Assembly (NCBI RefSeq): GCF_003003885.1
Contig: NZ_PVWN01000005.1
Coordinates: 83,184 to 147,183, forward strand
From: Chlorogloea sp. CCALA 695
Lineage (GTDB): Bacteria > Cyanobacteriota > Cyanobacteriia > Cyanobacteriales > Chroococcidiopsidaceae
DNA length: 64,000 nt
Direction: 5' to 3'
The translations under genes and the position numbers were made by a program. Numbering within the stretch: position 1 is the stretch's first letter; each line of letters starts with the position of its first letter. The notes beneath the pieces were generated by a model. It saw only the letters and a list, made by a program, of their open reading frames with translations, was not told the DNA's origin and did no database searches. Positions 1-6,499 of this stretch are shown here, in pieces.

Positions 1-2
1 TT

Positions 3-473
3 GGCGCTTACCTAGCTTTTCGGTCTGTATTACCTAGTTGGCCACCGGAAGGAACACCCCGGCTAGAATTGTTGCTACCCGGAGTCAACACTGTCTTGCT
101 AATTTCTAGCAGCTTTGTCATGCACAATGCTGATGTGGCGGTGAAGAAAAAAGACGTTAAAGGAATGCAAAAATGGTTGGCGATTACCGCCGCTATGGGA
201 GCAATTTTCTTAGTTGGGCAACTTTACGAGTACAGCCATTTAGAATTTACTTTAACAACAAACTTGTTTGCTAGTGCCTTTTACGTGCTAACAGGTTTTC
301 ACGGATTGCACGTATTTATCGGAGTTACAGCAATTGTTGCCGTATTGTGGCGCAGTCGCACTGCTGGACATTACAGCAGCGAAAAGCACTTTGGCGTAGA
401 AGCTGCCGAAATTTACTGGCACTTTGTAGACATAGTTTGGATTATTTTGTTTGGGTTGTTGTACTTGCTTTAA
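3..473 (+). CDS. ctaE: cytochrome c oxidase subunit III, 5' truncated by window edge
   Basis: C-terminal 156 residues of subunit III of an aa3-type cytochrome c oxidase, the membrane subunit beside the catalytic CtaC/CtaD core in the respiratory chain. The frame is open from base 3 and has no start in view, so the gene begins upstream. Visible family signatures are the WPPEGTPRLELL segment, the PGVNTVLLISSSFVMHNA helix, a central FHGLHVFIG helix and the terminal EIYWHFVDIVWIILF helix. Cyanobacterial subunit III is about 200 residues, so roughly a quarter is missing. The GTG/TTG codons inside this stretch are not true starts because homology extends upstream of them. The ctaC-ctaD genes would be expected just before this window (inference). 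Confidence 0.93.
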   Translation, partial: GAYLAFRSVLPSWPPEGTPRLELLLPGVNTVLLISSSFVMHNADVAVKKKDVKGMQKWLAITAAMGAIFLVGQLYEYSHLEFTLTTNLFASAFYVLTGFHGLHVFIGVTAIVAVLWRSRTAGHYSSEKHFGVEAAEIYWHFVDIVWIILFGLLYLL

Positions 474-492
474 GTTTTTTACTAGCCATAAC

Positions 493-518
493 AAAAGCCT
501 CCAACTGGAGGCTTTTTT
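493..518 (+). terminator. rho-independent terminator after ctaE
   Basis: Stem AAAAGCCTCC / GGAGGCTTTT with a 4-base AACT loop, followed by a T-run. It starts 20 bases after the ctaE stop and probably ends the cta operon. Confidence 0.85.
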
Positions 519-540
519 AAATGCGCGATTACTTTTTATA

Positions 541-605
541 GTAATTATTAGGTTAAAGGCGATCGCTTGAATACTTCAAGGTCTATTAACGAATTTTTCC
601 GTATA
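541..605. repeat. imperfect direct repeat, copy A (upstream of hicAB)
   Basis: A ~65-base segment starting GTAATTATTAGG, containing a HIP1 octamer and ending GAATTTTTCCGTATA. It recurs with about 80 percent identity by eye at 1148-1215, on the other side of hicAB. The best-matched part is the right end. Confidence 0.6.
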
Positions 606-640
606 GTGAGAAAATAAGATGGAAAGCTAATATAATCTCC

Positions 641-862
641 ATGCCCAGGAAGATTCGAGAGTTAAAATCTCAGATTGCGCGTGAAGGATTTATTTACTTG
701 CCCAAACGTGGCAAAGGTAGCCATGAGCGTTGGCAGCATCCTCTACTAGGAAAAACACTGACAATCTCTGGCAAAGATGGAGATGATGTGCCACTCTACT
801 TATAAAAACAAATAGCAAATTTACTTGCGGCACTGGAATTAAGGGAGGACGAGGATTTATGA
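641..862 (+). pseudogene. hicA: HicA-type mRNA interferase toxin, interrupted by an in-frame TAA
   Basis: Frame from ATG 641 reads as a HicA (YcfA) toxin: MPRKIRELKSQIAREGF, then the catalytic-His region RGKGSHERWQHP, then LTISGKDGDDVPLYL. It stops at TAA 803-805 after 54 residues. The same frame continues without a further stop through a helix-like tail (KQIANLLAALELREDED) and ends in TGA 860-862. That TGA overlaps the hicB ATG by ATGA, which is the normal HicAB junction. The TAA sits where family members, as I remember them, have Glu (GAA), so one G-to-T change would explain it. Loss of ~18 C-terminal residues probably inactivates or weakens the toxin. A functional short form cannot be excluded. 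Confidence 0.75.
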
Positions 863-1077
863 ATCGGTACAGCATGATTGTTCAATGGTCTGATGAAGAT
901 CGGCTTTTCCTAGTTACGATTCCAGAATTTGCCAATCTTGTTGTCATGCCTTGTACTCATGGTAAAAATCGTGAGGAGGCAATTCGTAATGGTGAAGAAA
1001 TTATTGAAATGTATCTGGAAGCTTGGCAAGCAGAAGGCAAAACTGTTCCTGAACCTAGGACACTTCAGATTGCCTAA
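859..1077 (+). CDS. hicB: HicB-family antitoxin
   Basis: A 72-residue HicB-like antitoxin with the usual N-terminal partial RNase-H-like fold: MNRYSMIVQWSDEDRLF, then VTIPEFANLVVMPCTHG, then EEAIRNGEEIIEMYLEAWQA. In intact pairs it binds HicA to block mRNA cleavage. It lacks a recognisable C-terminal DNA-binding domain, as is common in short cyanobacterial HicB. GGAGGACGAGG just upstream can serve as ribosome binding site and lies inside the broken hicA tail. The frame is intact although its toxin partner is interrupted. Confidence 0.85.
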   Translation: MNRYSMIVQWSDEDRLFLVTIPEFANLVVMPCTHGKNREEAIRNGEEIIEMYLEAWQAEGKTVPEPRTLQIA

Positions 1078-1147
1078 TGGTTGCAGTTAATTTAATAAAT
1101 ATAGAAAAATTAGCAATGCGCTGAGAGGAGAAGTGCAAAGTGTTTTT

Positions 1148-1215
1148 GTAATTGTGATTATTTGAAAAGCGATCGCCTGAACACTTCAAACTCTACTAAA
1201 GAATTTTTCCGTATA
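1148..1215. repeat. imperfect direct repeat, copy B (downstream of hicAB)
   Basis: Second copy of the segment at 541-605: GTAATTGTGATTATTTG, HIP1 octamer, then CACTTCAAACTCTACTAA and GAATTTTTCCGTATA. Just after it, 1217-1232 reads TACCCTTTACAGGGTA, a small inverted repeat. Confidence 0.6.
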
Positions 1216-1269
1216 ATACCCTTTACAGGGTAGATACACAGAAAACTTCTGTATAGTTTCCAAATAATG

Positions 1270-2067
1270 TTATTCTCCCGTTTCACTAGCTTGATTAACG
1301 AAAAAGCGAGTCACTATTTGGTTCAGCAGATCATGAGGATTGGAGTTAGTATTAGCTGCAACCTGTCTTAATCTAGAAATGTTATCTGAAGATAGACGCA
1401 GCGGAGCAAACTGTTCAGGAAAAGCCCAACTGCATATCTCGCACTCTAACTGGCATCCACGACATGATGTACTTTTGAAATTGTTGCACTCATCACAGAG
1501 AGGTTGCCAATTACTGAGTTCGTTCCCTCCACCTCTGGTACGCGGCACCTTATGATCCTGCTGAAATCGAACTTCTGGCTCCGATCTGCTACATACTGGA
1601 CATCTATGCTGATAAGTTTCCAGGATTTGTAGCCAATCTGTATCAGAAAGCTTAATTCGTGGAACTCTTTTTTCACTCAAGGATAGGCTCACGAGTTGGT
1701 ATGTTTTACCTTCTCTGCCAATCCCAGTGATGCCTTCCTCGCCTTGCAATTCTCGCAAACGCCGAAAAACGTCTACATAGGGTTTATAGGGTTTGCTGCC
1801 TGAGTATTGATTTTTTCTAAAGCGTTCAATCGCTTCTCTTAGTTCATCCTCTTTTACACGAGGTCCTGGAATACCATGACCTGCAGGCCACAGTTCTTCC
1901 AAAAGAACTCGATAGTAAGACTTATTGGCTTCACTGGGACATACAAATTCTTGGCAAACTTCTTCAAGCCAGACTTCTCGGATAATGTTTCCTAGAACGT
2001 CCTGCTCACTAACAGGTGCAAGGGACAAAAACTTTTGCCTCCCACGGCTTTTCCGCTCAGTTGCCAT
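1270..2067 (-). CDS. HNH endonuclease, probable restriction enzyme of a type II system
   Basis: A 265-residue protein with a C-terminal HNH nuclease domain at about residues 150-200. It shows a CPVC knuckle, the catalytic QQDHKVPRTRGGG segment, then N-x2-NWQPLCDECNNFKS, and a further Cys-rich CRGCQLECEIC element likely to bind zinc. The N-terminal half (REVWLEEVCQEFVCPSEANK and onward) is not recognised and may bind DNA. Its ATG overlaps the stop of the upstream HTH gene by one base (TAATG), so the two are translationally coupled. The divergent cytosine methyltransferase at 2438 is the natural protective partner. Function as a restriction enzyme is inferred from this neighbourhood; the recognition site is unknown. 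Confidence 0.75.
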   Translation of the reverse strand: MATERKSRGRQKFLSLAPVSEQDVLGNIIREVWLEEVCQEFVCPSEANKSYYRVLLEELWPAGHGIPGPRVKEDELREAIERFRKNQYSGSKPYKPYVDVFRRLRELQGEEGITGIGREGKTYQLVSLSLSEKRVPRIKLSDTDWLQILETYQHRCPVCSRSEPEVRFQQDHKVPRTRGGGNELSNWQPLCDECNNFKSTSCRGCQLECEICSWAFPEQFAPLRLSSDNISRLRQVAANTNSNPHDLLNQIVTRFFVNQASETGE

Positions 2068-2300
2068 TAGTTATCTCCTCGTAGTAACCAGATGGGGTCA
2101 ATATCCAGCACTTTTGAGATGGCCTCAAGTTCATAATCTTTCAGAGATCTGACTTGACGCTCAATCTCTGAAATATCGGACTGTTCTAACTTGATTCCAT
2201 AATCAACGTTGAGAGCCGCCGCTAATTCAACCTGGTCTAAATTGTTTTGCAGCCTGACCTGACGAATTCTTGCTCCACTAATATTCTGCTTTTCTCCCAC
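2067..2300 (-). CDS. XRE-family HTH regulator (controller-like)
   Basis: A 77-residue single-domain helix-turn-helix protein: ARIRQVRLQNNLDQVELAAAL, then the recognition-helix region KLEQSDISEIERQVRSLKDYELEAISKVL. The start codon is GTG, preceded by GAGG at a suitable distance. It is first in a two-gene operon with the HNH nuclease and divergent from dcm, which is the layout of controller (C) proteins of type II restriction-modification systems. Those proteins delay nuclease expression until the DNA is methylated. The perfect inverted repeat at 2351-2373, between the divergent genes, is the obvious operator candidate. Controller function is inferred. Confidence 0.75.
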   Translation of the reverse strand: MGEKQNISGARIRQVRLQNNLDQVELAAALNVDYGIKLEQSDISEIERQVRSLKDYELEAISKVLDIDPIWLLRGDN

Positions 2301-2350
2301 GGTTAAAGCCTCAACCTCATAGCGAAATGTTATCTAGAAAGAAGCTTGCC

Positions 2351-2373
2351 GTGTAGACGAAAATCGTCTACAC
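2351..2373. promoter_or_regulatory. perfect inverted repeat, candidate operator of the restriction-modification cassette
   Basis: GTGTAGACGA, AAA, TCGTCTACAC: ten-base perfect arms around a 3-base centre, in the 137-base gap between the divergent HTH gene and dcm. TAATAAT at 2381-2387 could be a -10 element for dcm, which would put the palindrome over its -35 region. No downstream T-run fits a terminator. Binding by the HTH protein is inferred. Confidence 0.65.
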
Positions 2374-2437
2374 TAGCTTTTAATAATGAAATCACCTATG
2401 ATTAGCTCCATCATTAGACCCTATATCTAGTTTTGAT

Positions 2438-3331
2438 ATGCGTGTCTCCTCCTTCTTCGCTGGCATTGGCGGTTTTTATCTTGGCTTTGAAAGAGCAGGG
2501 ATGAACGTCGTGTTTCAATGTGAAATAGATCCTTTTTGTCAAAAGATCCTTAAGCGCCACTGGCCACATATTCCCTTACATGAAGACATTACGACCCTCA
2601 ACCCAACAACTATCCCTGCCTCTGACTTGTGGTGTGCCGGATGGCCTTGCCAAGACCTCAGCACTGCCAACACGGATCGAACAGGACTTGCAGGAAAGCG
2701 AAGTGGTCTCTTCTTCGCGTTTATGGATTTGGTTAGAGAAATTCATCCAGCGTGGTTGGTCATGGAAAACGTGCCCGGCGTGCTCTCCGCAGAACAAGGA
2801 ACCGCTCTTGAGACAGTTATCGACACGCTCGAAGAGAATGGGTATTTGGGAGGATGGGTATCGTGTAACGCTATCCATTCGGGCTTACCCCACAATCGAG
2901 ACAGAGTGTTCTTTGTCGCAAGTTTTAGATCGGAACGTGCCTATCACTTCTTTGCTGACAGTAGCGAATTGTCTAGGGATACTTCGTCGAGAGAATCGAG
3001 CAAAACGCAAGCTAGATCCGATTTTCGTCAAGGCACTCTCGGAGACAATCCGCTTGTGGTACAACGTCGCGGTGGCTTCGGGTATACCATGGCAAAAAGC
3101 ATCTGCCCCACGTTACGTGCCCAAACTGGAGGACATCAAGGAGGCCATTCAGACAGACCAATACTCTGTGGCGAGAAACTTGACGTGGACAGAGTGGGAG
3201 AGGCTTATGGGTTTTCCTCCCGGATGGACGGTCGTAGAGGGAGACTCCTTGGCAACGCCGTCGTCCCTGCAATCAGCGAATGGATCGGAAGACGAATCTT
3301 AGAAATTGAAATGATGTCAGATGCCAGCTAG
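2438..3331 (+). CDS. dcm: DNA (cytosine-5) methyltransferase
   Basis: A 297-residue m5C methyltransferase. It transfers methyl from S-adenosylmethionine to cytosine C5 in a specific site. Visible motifs: I FFAGIGGFYLGFERAG (residues ~6-21), IV with catalytic Cys GWPCQDLS (~68-75), VI ENVPG (~110), VIII LPHNRDRVFFVA (~149-160), a probable target-recognition stretch with ICPTLRAQTGGHQGGH (~221-236), and X GNAVVPAISEWIGRRI (~272-287). It is short for the family, and the usual motif IX LTP-x-E...GFP-x-GW is not in this frame. Such a segment is present in the +1 frame at the same place (see the nested gene at 2580-3302). Together with the HNH nuclease and HTH regulator it forms a type II system. 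Confidence 0.9.
   Translation: MRVSSFFAGIGGFYLGFERAGMNVVFQCEIDPFCQKILKRHWPHIPLHEDITTLNPTTIPASDLWCAGWPCQDLSTANTDRTGLAGKRSGLFFAFMDLVREIHPAWLVMENVPGVLSAEQGTALETVIDTLEENGYLGGWVSCNAIHSGLPHNRDRVFFVASFRSERAYHFFADSSELSRDTSSRESSKTQARSDFRQGTLGDNPLVVQRRGGFGYTMAKSICPTLRAQTGGHQGGHSDRPILCGEKLDVDRVGEAYGFSSRMDGRRGRLLGNAVVPAISEWIGRRILEIEMMSDAS
2580..3302 (+). CDS. nested +1-frame ORF inside dcm, candidate overprinted phage-type accessory protein
   Basis: A 240-codon frame from ATG 2580 to TAG 3300-3302, wholly inside dcm and shifted by +1. It reads as an organised protein, not as random shadow. DGLAKTSALP (residues 21-30) is encoded over methyltransferase motif IV. WSWKTCPACSP (60-70) is encoded over motif VI. 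ETECSLSQVL (107-116), CLGILRRENRAKRKLD (131-146) and LTWTEWERLMGFPPGWT (201-217) follow. From memory, unverified here, phage-encoded proteins near Dcm genes carry the same order: AKTSALP, WKTSP, CSLSQVLE, GILRRAEKRGK, LMGFPxGWT. No strong ribosome binding site precedes ATG 2580, so expression might depend on coupling or internal initiation. The alternative is a methyltransferase that suffered compensating frameshifts around motif IX. Confidence 0.5.
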   Translation: MKTLRPSTQQLSLPLTCGVPDGLAKTSALPTRIEQDLQESEVVSSSRLWIWLEKFIQRGWSWKTCPACSPQNKEPLLRQLSTRSKRMGIWEDGYRVTLSIRAYPTIETECSLSQVLDRNVPITSLLTVANCLGILRRENRAKRKLDPIFVKALSETIRLWYNVAVASGIPWQKASAPRYVPKLEDIKEAIQTDQYSVARNLTWTEWERLMGFPPGWTVVEGDSLATPSSLQSANGSEDES

Positions 3332-3458
3332 CTAACAAGTCGATGAAACGGACGGTCGATAGATCTCGGTGAAGATGCAAAGGTTATCTGCCGCCGCTTA
3401 TATTAGTCGTTAGTGTAAATACTTTCTAGGAAGAAGTGCGATCACACAACACCCCAAT

Positions 3459-4334
3459 CTAAGGAACGCCTTTATCCCACACCCACACCCTTCCCGCCCC
3501 TACAACTTCTGCCAAAATACTAATTAGACGGTACAAAGCAACAACACTCAAAATAAGTCCTGGAGAAAATAAAGATCCAAGTAGAGCGGTAGCTGTGGCT
3601 TCAAATACGCCAATTCCTCCCGGCGCTCCTGGTACAACTAAGCCAAGCAGCCAAGCTAGGCTAAAACTACTAATTAAAATCGGAATTTGATTGAAATTTA
3701 CGGGATGTAGCGCCCAAAAAGTCAACACAAATCCCGCGCCGCGCAATCCTAAAAAACCTAGTTCGCCTAATAAGGGTAAAAAAGGATAATGCTCGATCTT
3801 TTTGACATCATTACCTTTATTTTTGAGCTTGCTAACGAGCTTAAGCCCTTGGTTGAGAATTAGGGGATGAATAGTGATCGCAACTACGGCTAAACTAAAA
3901 ACTTGCAACAATCTATTTTGCGATGTTCCTAGTAAAGCCACAAGTAAAGCGGCGGCGGCTAGTAAAAGTGGTTCTAGCAAAACGCTCAAAGTAGCGATAC
4001 TGGTGGGAATATTTGCATCCGTTGCTAAACGTATCCGCCCGTAATAATGCCAAATATTGCCGGGAATATATTTAGCAATATTTGTTTTTAGGTAAACTCG
4101 GATTGCCCAAAAACCGCTAACTTTTTGATTGAGAGTCTGAAAAATCCAACTCCATACCCACCCCGTCCAAATATGCGCCAGTAAAGTTACTCCTAAAGCG
4201 CTACCCAGGTAAACCCAGCCTTGATTGCTAATTTTGATTTGTACTACTTCTTGCCAATTGTCTTTAAGAGCTTTAGCTAGAAAAAAGAGCATCCCCCCTA
4301 AAATTAGCGATCGCACTAAAAATTTCAGCTTCAT
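3459..4334 (-). CDS. integral membrane protein, UPF0104 / lysylphosphatidylglycerol synthase TM-region family
   Basis: A 291-residue polytopic membrane protein with about eight hydrophobic segments: SLILGGMLFFLAKAL near residue 10, then YLGSALGVTLLAHIWTGWVW, LLLAAAALLVALL and ILISSFSLAWLLGLVVPG. The family hallmarks LKTNIAKYIPGNIWHYYGR and VVPGAPGGIGVFEATATALL are present. Relatives include the flippase/membrane part of MprF and AglD-like proteins; the substrate here is unknown. There is no C-terminal aminoacyl-transferase domain. Its ATG overlaps the trpE stop (ATGA), so it is translated from the trpE transcript. The family call is firm and the function is not. Confidence 0.8.
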   Translation of the reverse strand: MKLKFLVRSLILGGMLFFLAKALKDNWQEVVQIKISNQGWVYLGSALGVTLLAHIWTGWVWSWIFQTLNQKVSGFWAIRVYLKTNIAKYIPGNIWHYYGRIRLATDANIPTSIATLSVLLEPLLLAAAALLVALLGTSQNRLLQVFSLAVVAITIHPLILNQGLKLVSKLKNKGNDVKKIEHYPFLPLLGELGFLGLRGAGFVLTFWALHPVNFNQIPILISSFSLAWLLGLVVPGAPGGIGVFEATATALLGSLFSPGLILSVVALYRLISILAEVVGAGRVWVWDKGVP

Positions 4335-5848
4335 TTATTGCTTTGAAGACAGCGAATTGCGTCTATTAAACCTCTAGCTTTATTTAAGGTTTCTACATAC
4401 TCTTTTTGGGGGTCGGAATCTGCTACTATACCTGCCCCTGCTTGGACGCTGACGGCGAGATCGCGTAGTACCATAGTCCGTATTGCGATCGCGCTATTTA
4501 ACTGTCCTTCAAAGTCGTAGTAGCCGTAAACTCCCGAATAGACACCCCGTCTACTTGTTTCAAGTTCGTTAATAATTTCCATGGCTCTAATTTTGGGTGC
4601 GCCGCTCACTGTACCCGCCGGAAAACAAGCTTTAAGTAAATCCCACGCAGTTTTATCAGGCGCTAATTGTCCGACAACATTGCTAACAATGTGCATAACG
4701 TGAGAATAGCGCTCGATAACCATTAATTCGTCAACTTTTACTGTTCCATAAATGCAGGCTCTACCTAGGTCATTGCGCCCTAAGTCAACTAACATAACGT
4801 GTTCGGCAATTTCTTTAGGATCTTGCAGCAATTCTTTAGCAAGCAAAGCATCTTCTTGGGGAGTTTTGCCACGCGGACGAGTACCAGCAATCGGGCGCAA
4901 AGTGGCTAAAGTTCCTCCCATGGGGTCGATTTCTGCTTTTACCATCACTTCAGGACTAGAGCCGATAATTTGCCAAGATTGGAAATTAAAATAAGCCATG
5001 TAAGGCGAAGGATTAATTAGTCGTAAGGAGCGATAAAGCGCAAAAGCTTCGCCCGTATACTGTGCCTTTAGTTGCTGAGATAAGACAACTTGAAAAATAT
5101 CCCCAGCTTTAATGTAGTCTTTGGCAGTTTGGACATTCGCACAAAAATCTGCTTGAGAAATGTTGCTAGTGTATTCTAGAGGCTGAGAAGAACTTTGCGG
5201 CGGAGTCCAGTCTAAAACCGTGTTTTTACTATCAAGGGGCGATTGTAGCTTGCTAATTAAGGCTGTAACGCGACTTGCTGCTTGCCCGTAAGCCTGCTGT
5301 AAATCAACAGTTGGATCTCTTAAATCTGCGTAAGAAATTGCCCAAATTTTACGCTTTACCTGGTCAAAAATCAGTAATTGATCGATTTGCATCCATAAAC
5401 CATCCGGCAAATCGGTTTCTGTCGCCGGATGAATGGGAACGCGCTTTTCCATCCATTGGATTAACTCGTAACCCCAAAAGCCAAACAAACCGCCAATTCC
5501 GGGCGGTAATTGGGGTAACTTAACTGGGTGAAAAGATTTGATACATTGGGTCAAAGTTACAAACGGATCGCCCGTAAAGGTTTCAGTAGAGCCATCTCTA
5601 TGAGTTTGGGTCGTGAAGTCGCCTTTATTTTCTAAAATCCACAACGGATCGCAGCCTAAAAAACTGTAGCGCCCGATATTTTCCCCACCTTCTACCGATT
5701 CCAACAAAAAACTATAAGGCTGCTCCGCGCAAACTTTATACCAAGCCGAAACCGGGGTATCTAAGTCAGCGACCCATTCTTGATAAACGGGTACAAAATT
5801 GCCCAGCGTCGCTAGTTCTGAAAATTGAGAAAAATCCGGGAAAATCAT
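4331..5848 (-). CDS. trpE: anthranilate synthase component I
   Basis: A 505-residue TrpE, converting chorismate plus ammonia (from the TrpG glutaminase) to anthranilate, the first step of tryptophan synthesis. The N-terminal regulatory domain has SFLLESVEGGENIGRYSFLG; LLES is the known tryptophan-feedback site. The chorismate-binding domain has FQVVLSQQ, SSPEVMVKAE, PIAGTRPRGKTPQED, LVDLGRNDLGR, FPAGTVSGAPKIRAME and GIVADSDPQKEYVETLNKA. Length is normal for the family. The fit to TrpE is better than to PabB because the LLES element and full-length N-domain are present. No leader peptide or attenuator was recognised in the ~100-base gap upstream. The ATGA overlap couples it to the downstream membrane protein. 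Confidence 0.95.
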   Translation of the reverse strand: MIFPDFSQFSELATLGNFVPVYQEWVADLDTPVSAWYKVCAEQPYSFLLESVEGGENIGRYSFLGCDPLWILENKGDFTTQTHRDGSTETFTGDPFVTLTQCIKSFHPVKLPQLPPGIGGLFGFWGYELIQWMEKRVPIHPATETDLPDGLWMQIDQLLIFDQVKRKIWAISYADLRDPTVDLQQAYGQAASRVTALISKLQSPLDSKNTVLDWTPPQSSSQPLEYTSNISQADFCANVQTAKDYIKAGDIFQVVLSQQLKAQYTGEAFALYRSLRLINPSPYMAYFNFQSWQIIGSSPEVMVKAEIDPMGGTLATLRPIAGTRPRGKTPQEDALLAKELLQDPKEIAEHVMLVDLGRNDLGRACIYGTVKVDELMVIERYSHVMHIVSNVVGQLAPDKTAWDLLKACFPAGTVSGAPKIRAMEIINELETSRRGVYSGVYGYYDFEGQLNSAIAIRTMVLRDLAVSVQAGAGIVADSDPQKEYVETLNKARGLIDAIRCLQSNK

Positions 5849-5882
5849 GACGGTTTTTTGAGTGCAAAGAGAGCCAATATAA

Positions 5883-5923
5883 AAAAAATTAGCCTCGGTA
5901 ATACTAAACCACCGAGACTAATT
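5883..5923 (-). terminator. rho-independent terminator after psaD
   Basis: Read on the minus strand: TTAGTCTCGGT, loop, ACCGAGGCTAA, then a run of eight T. It lies 30 bases past the psaD stop and before trpE, so it separates the abundant psaD message from trpE. Confidence 0.88.
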
Positions 5924-5952
5924 TAAACAATGTAAGTATTTACCAAAAAGCT

Positions 5953-6417
5953 TTAGGAACCAGCTTTTTTAGCTTCTGGTGATTTTGGTAATTCTACGTC
6001 ATAGTTATATATCCCGCTAAACTTCAATTTGGCTGGATCGGGGTTTCTGCCAATATTACGGTCTACATAACGGACTTTTTCACGTCCTGGATTTACTTTC
6101 TCAGGGAATACGCCATCTTTGGGATGCAAGTATTCCACTTCGCCGCTAGGATAAATCCGGTAGATTTTGTAGTCGGTAATTTTGAACTTTGTCCGCAATT
6201 GCTGACCACCTATTGCAATTCCATACTCCTTACGAGCCAAGTATAAAAGGTTTTTGCCTTGCCGCATGATGGCTGAACCACCTGTTGGCATTTCAAATAC
6301 TTGCTCTTTGGGGCTAGTCCAGGTGATAGCGTACTTTTCTTCTCTATCCGCTTTAGTTAGCAAGCCGCCAGTGCTGCCGCCAAATATCGGAGTTTGTCCA
6401 GAAAGTTCTTCGGTCAT
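5953..6417 (-). CDS. psaD: photosystem I reaction centre subunit II
   Basis: A 154-residue PsaD, the stromal-side extrinsic subunit of photosystem I that docks ferredoxin and stabilises PsaC. Family signatures: [92 protein letters not shown]. Length is a little above the usual 138-142 because of a C-terminal extension ending PEAKKAGS. It is monocistronic: a strong terminator follows and the upstream histidine kinase gene ends 82 bases before its start. Confidence 0.97.
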   Translation of the reverse strand: MTEELSGQTPIFGGSTGGLLTKADREEKYAITWTSPKEQVFEMPTGGSAIMRQGKNLLYLARKEYGIAIGGQQLRTKFKITDYKIYRIYPSGEVEYLHPKDGVFPEKVNPGREKVRYVDRNIGRNPDPAKLKFSGIYNYDVELPKSPEAKKAGS

Positions 6418-6499
6418 AAATTACTCTCGCAAACCGTTTTAGGGCATCGTATCACTGCGATCGCCCATCTATTACGACTATGTTAGGAACTGTAACAGT

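Noticed and set aside
1217..1232. TACCCTTTACAGGGTA as operator or att site
   Set aside because: Short 6-bp arms next to the hicAB repeat; too little to assign a function.
2576..2878. 100-codon minus-strand frame opposite dcm
   Set aside because: No motif content, unlike the +1 frame of the same region; antisense shadow.
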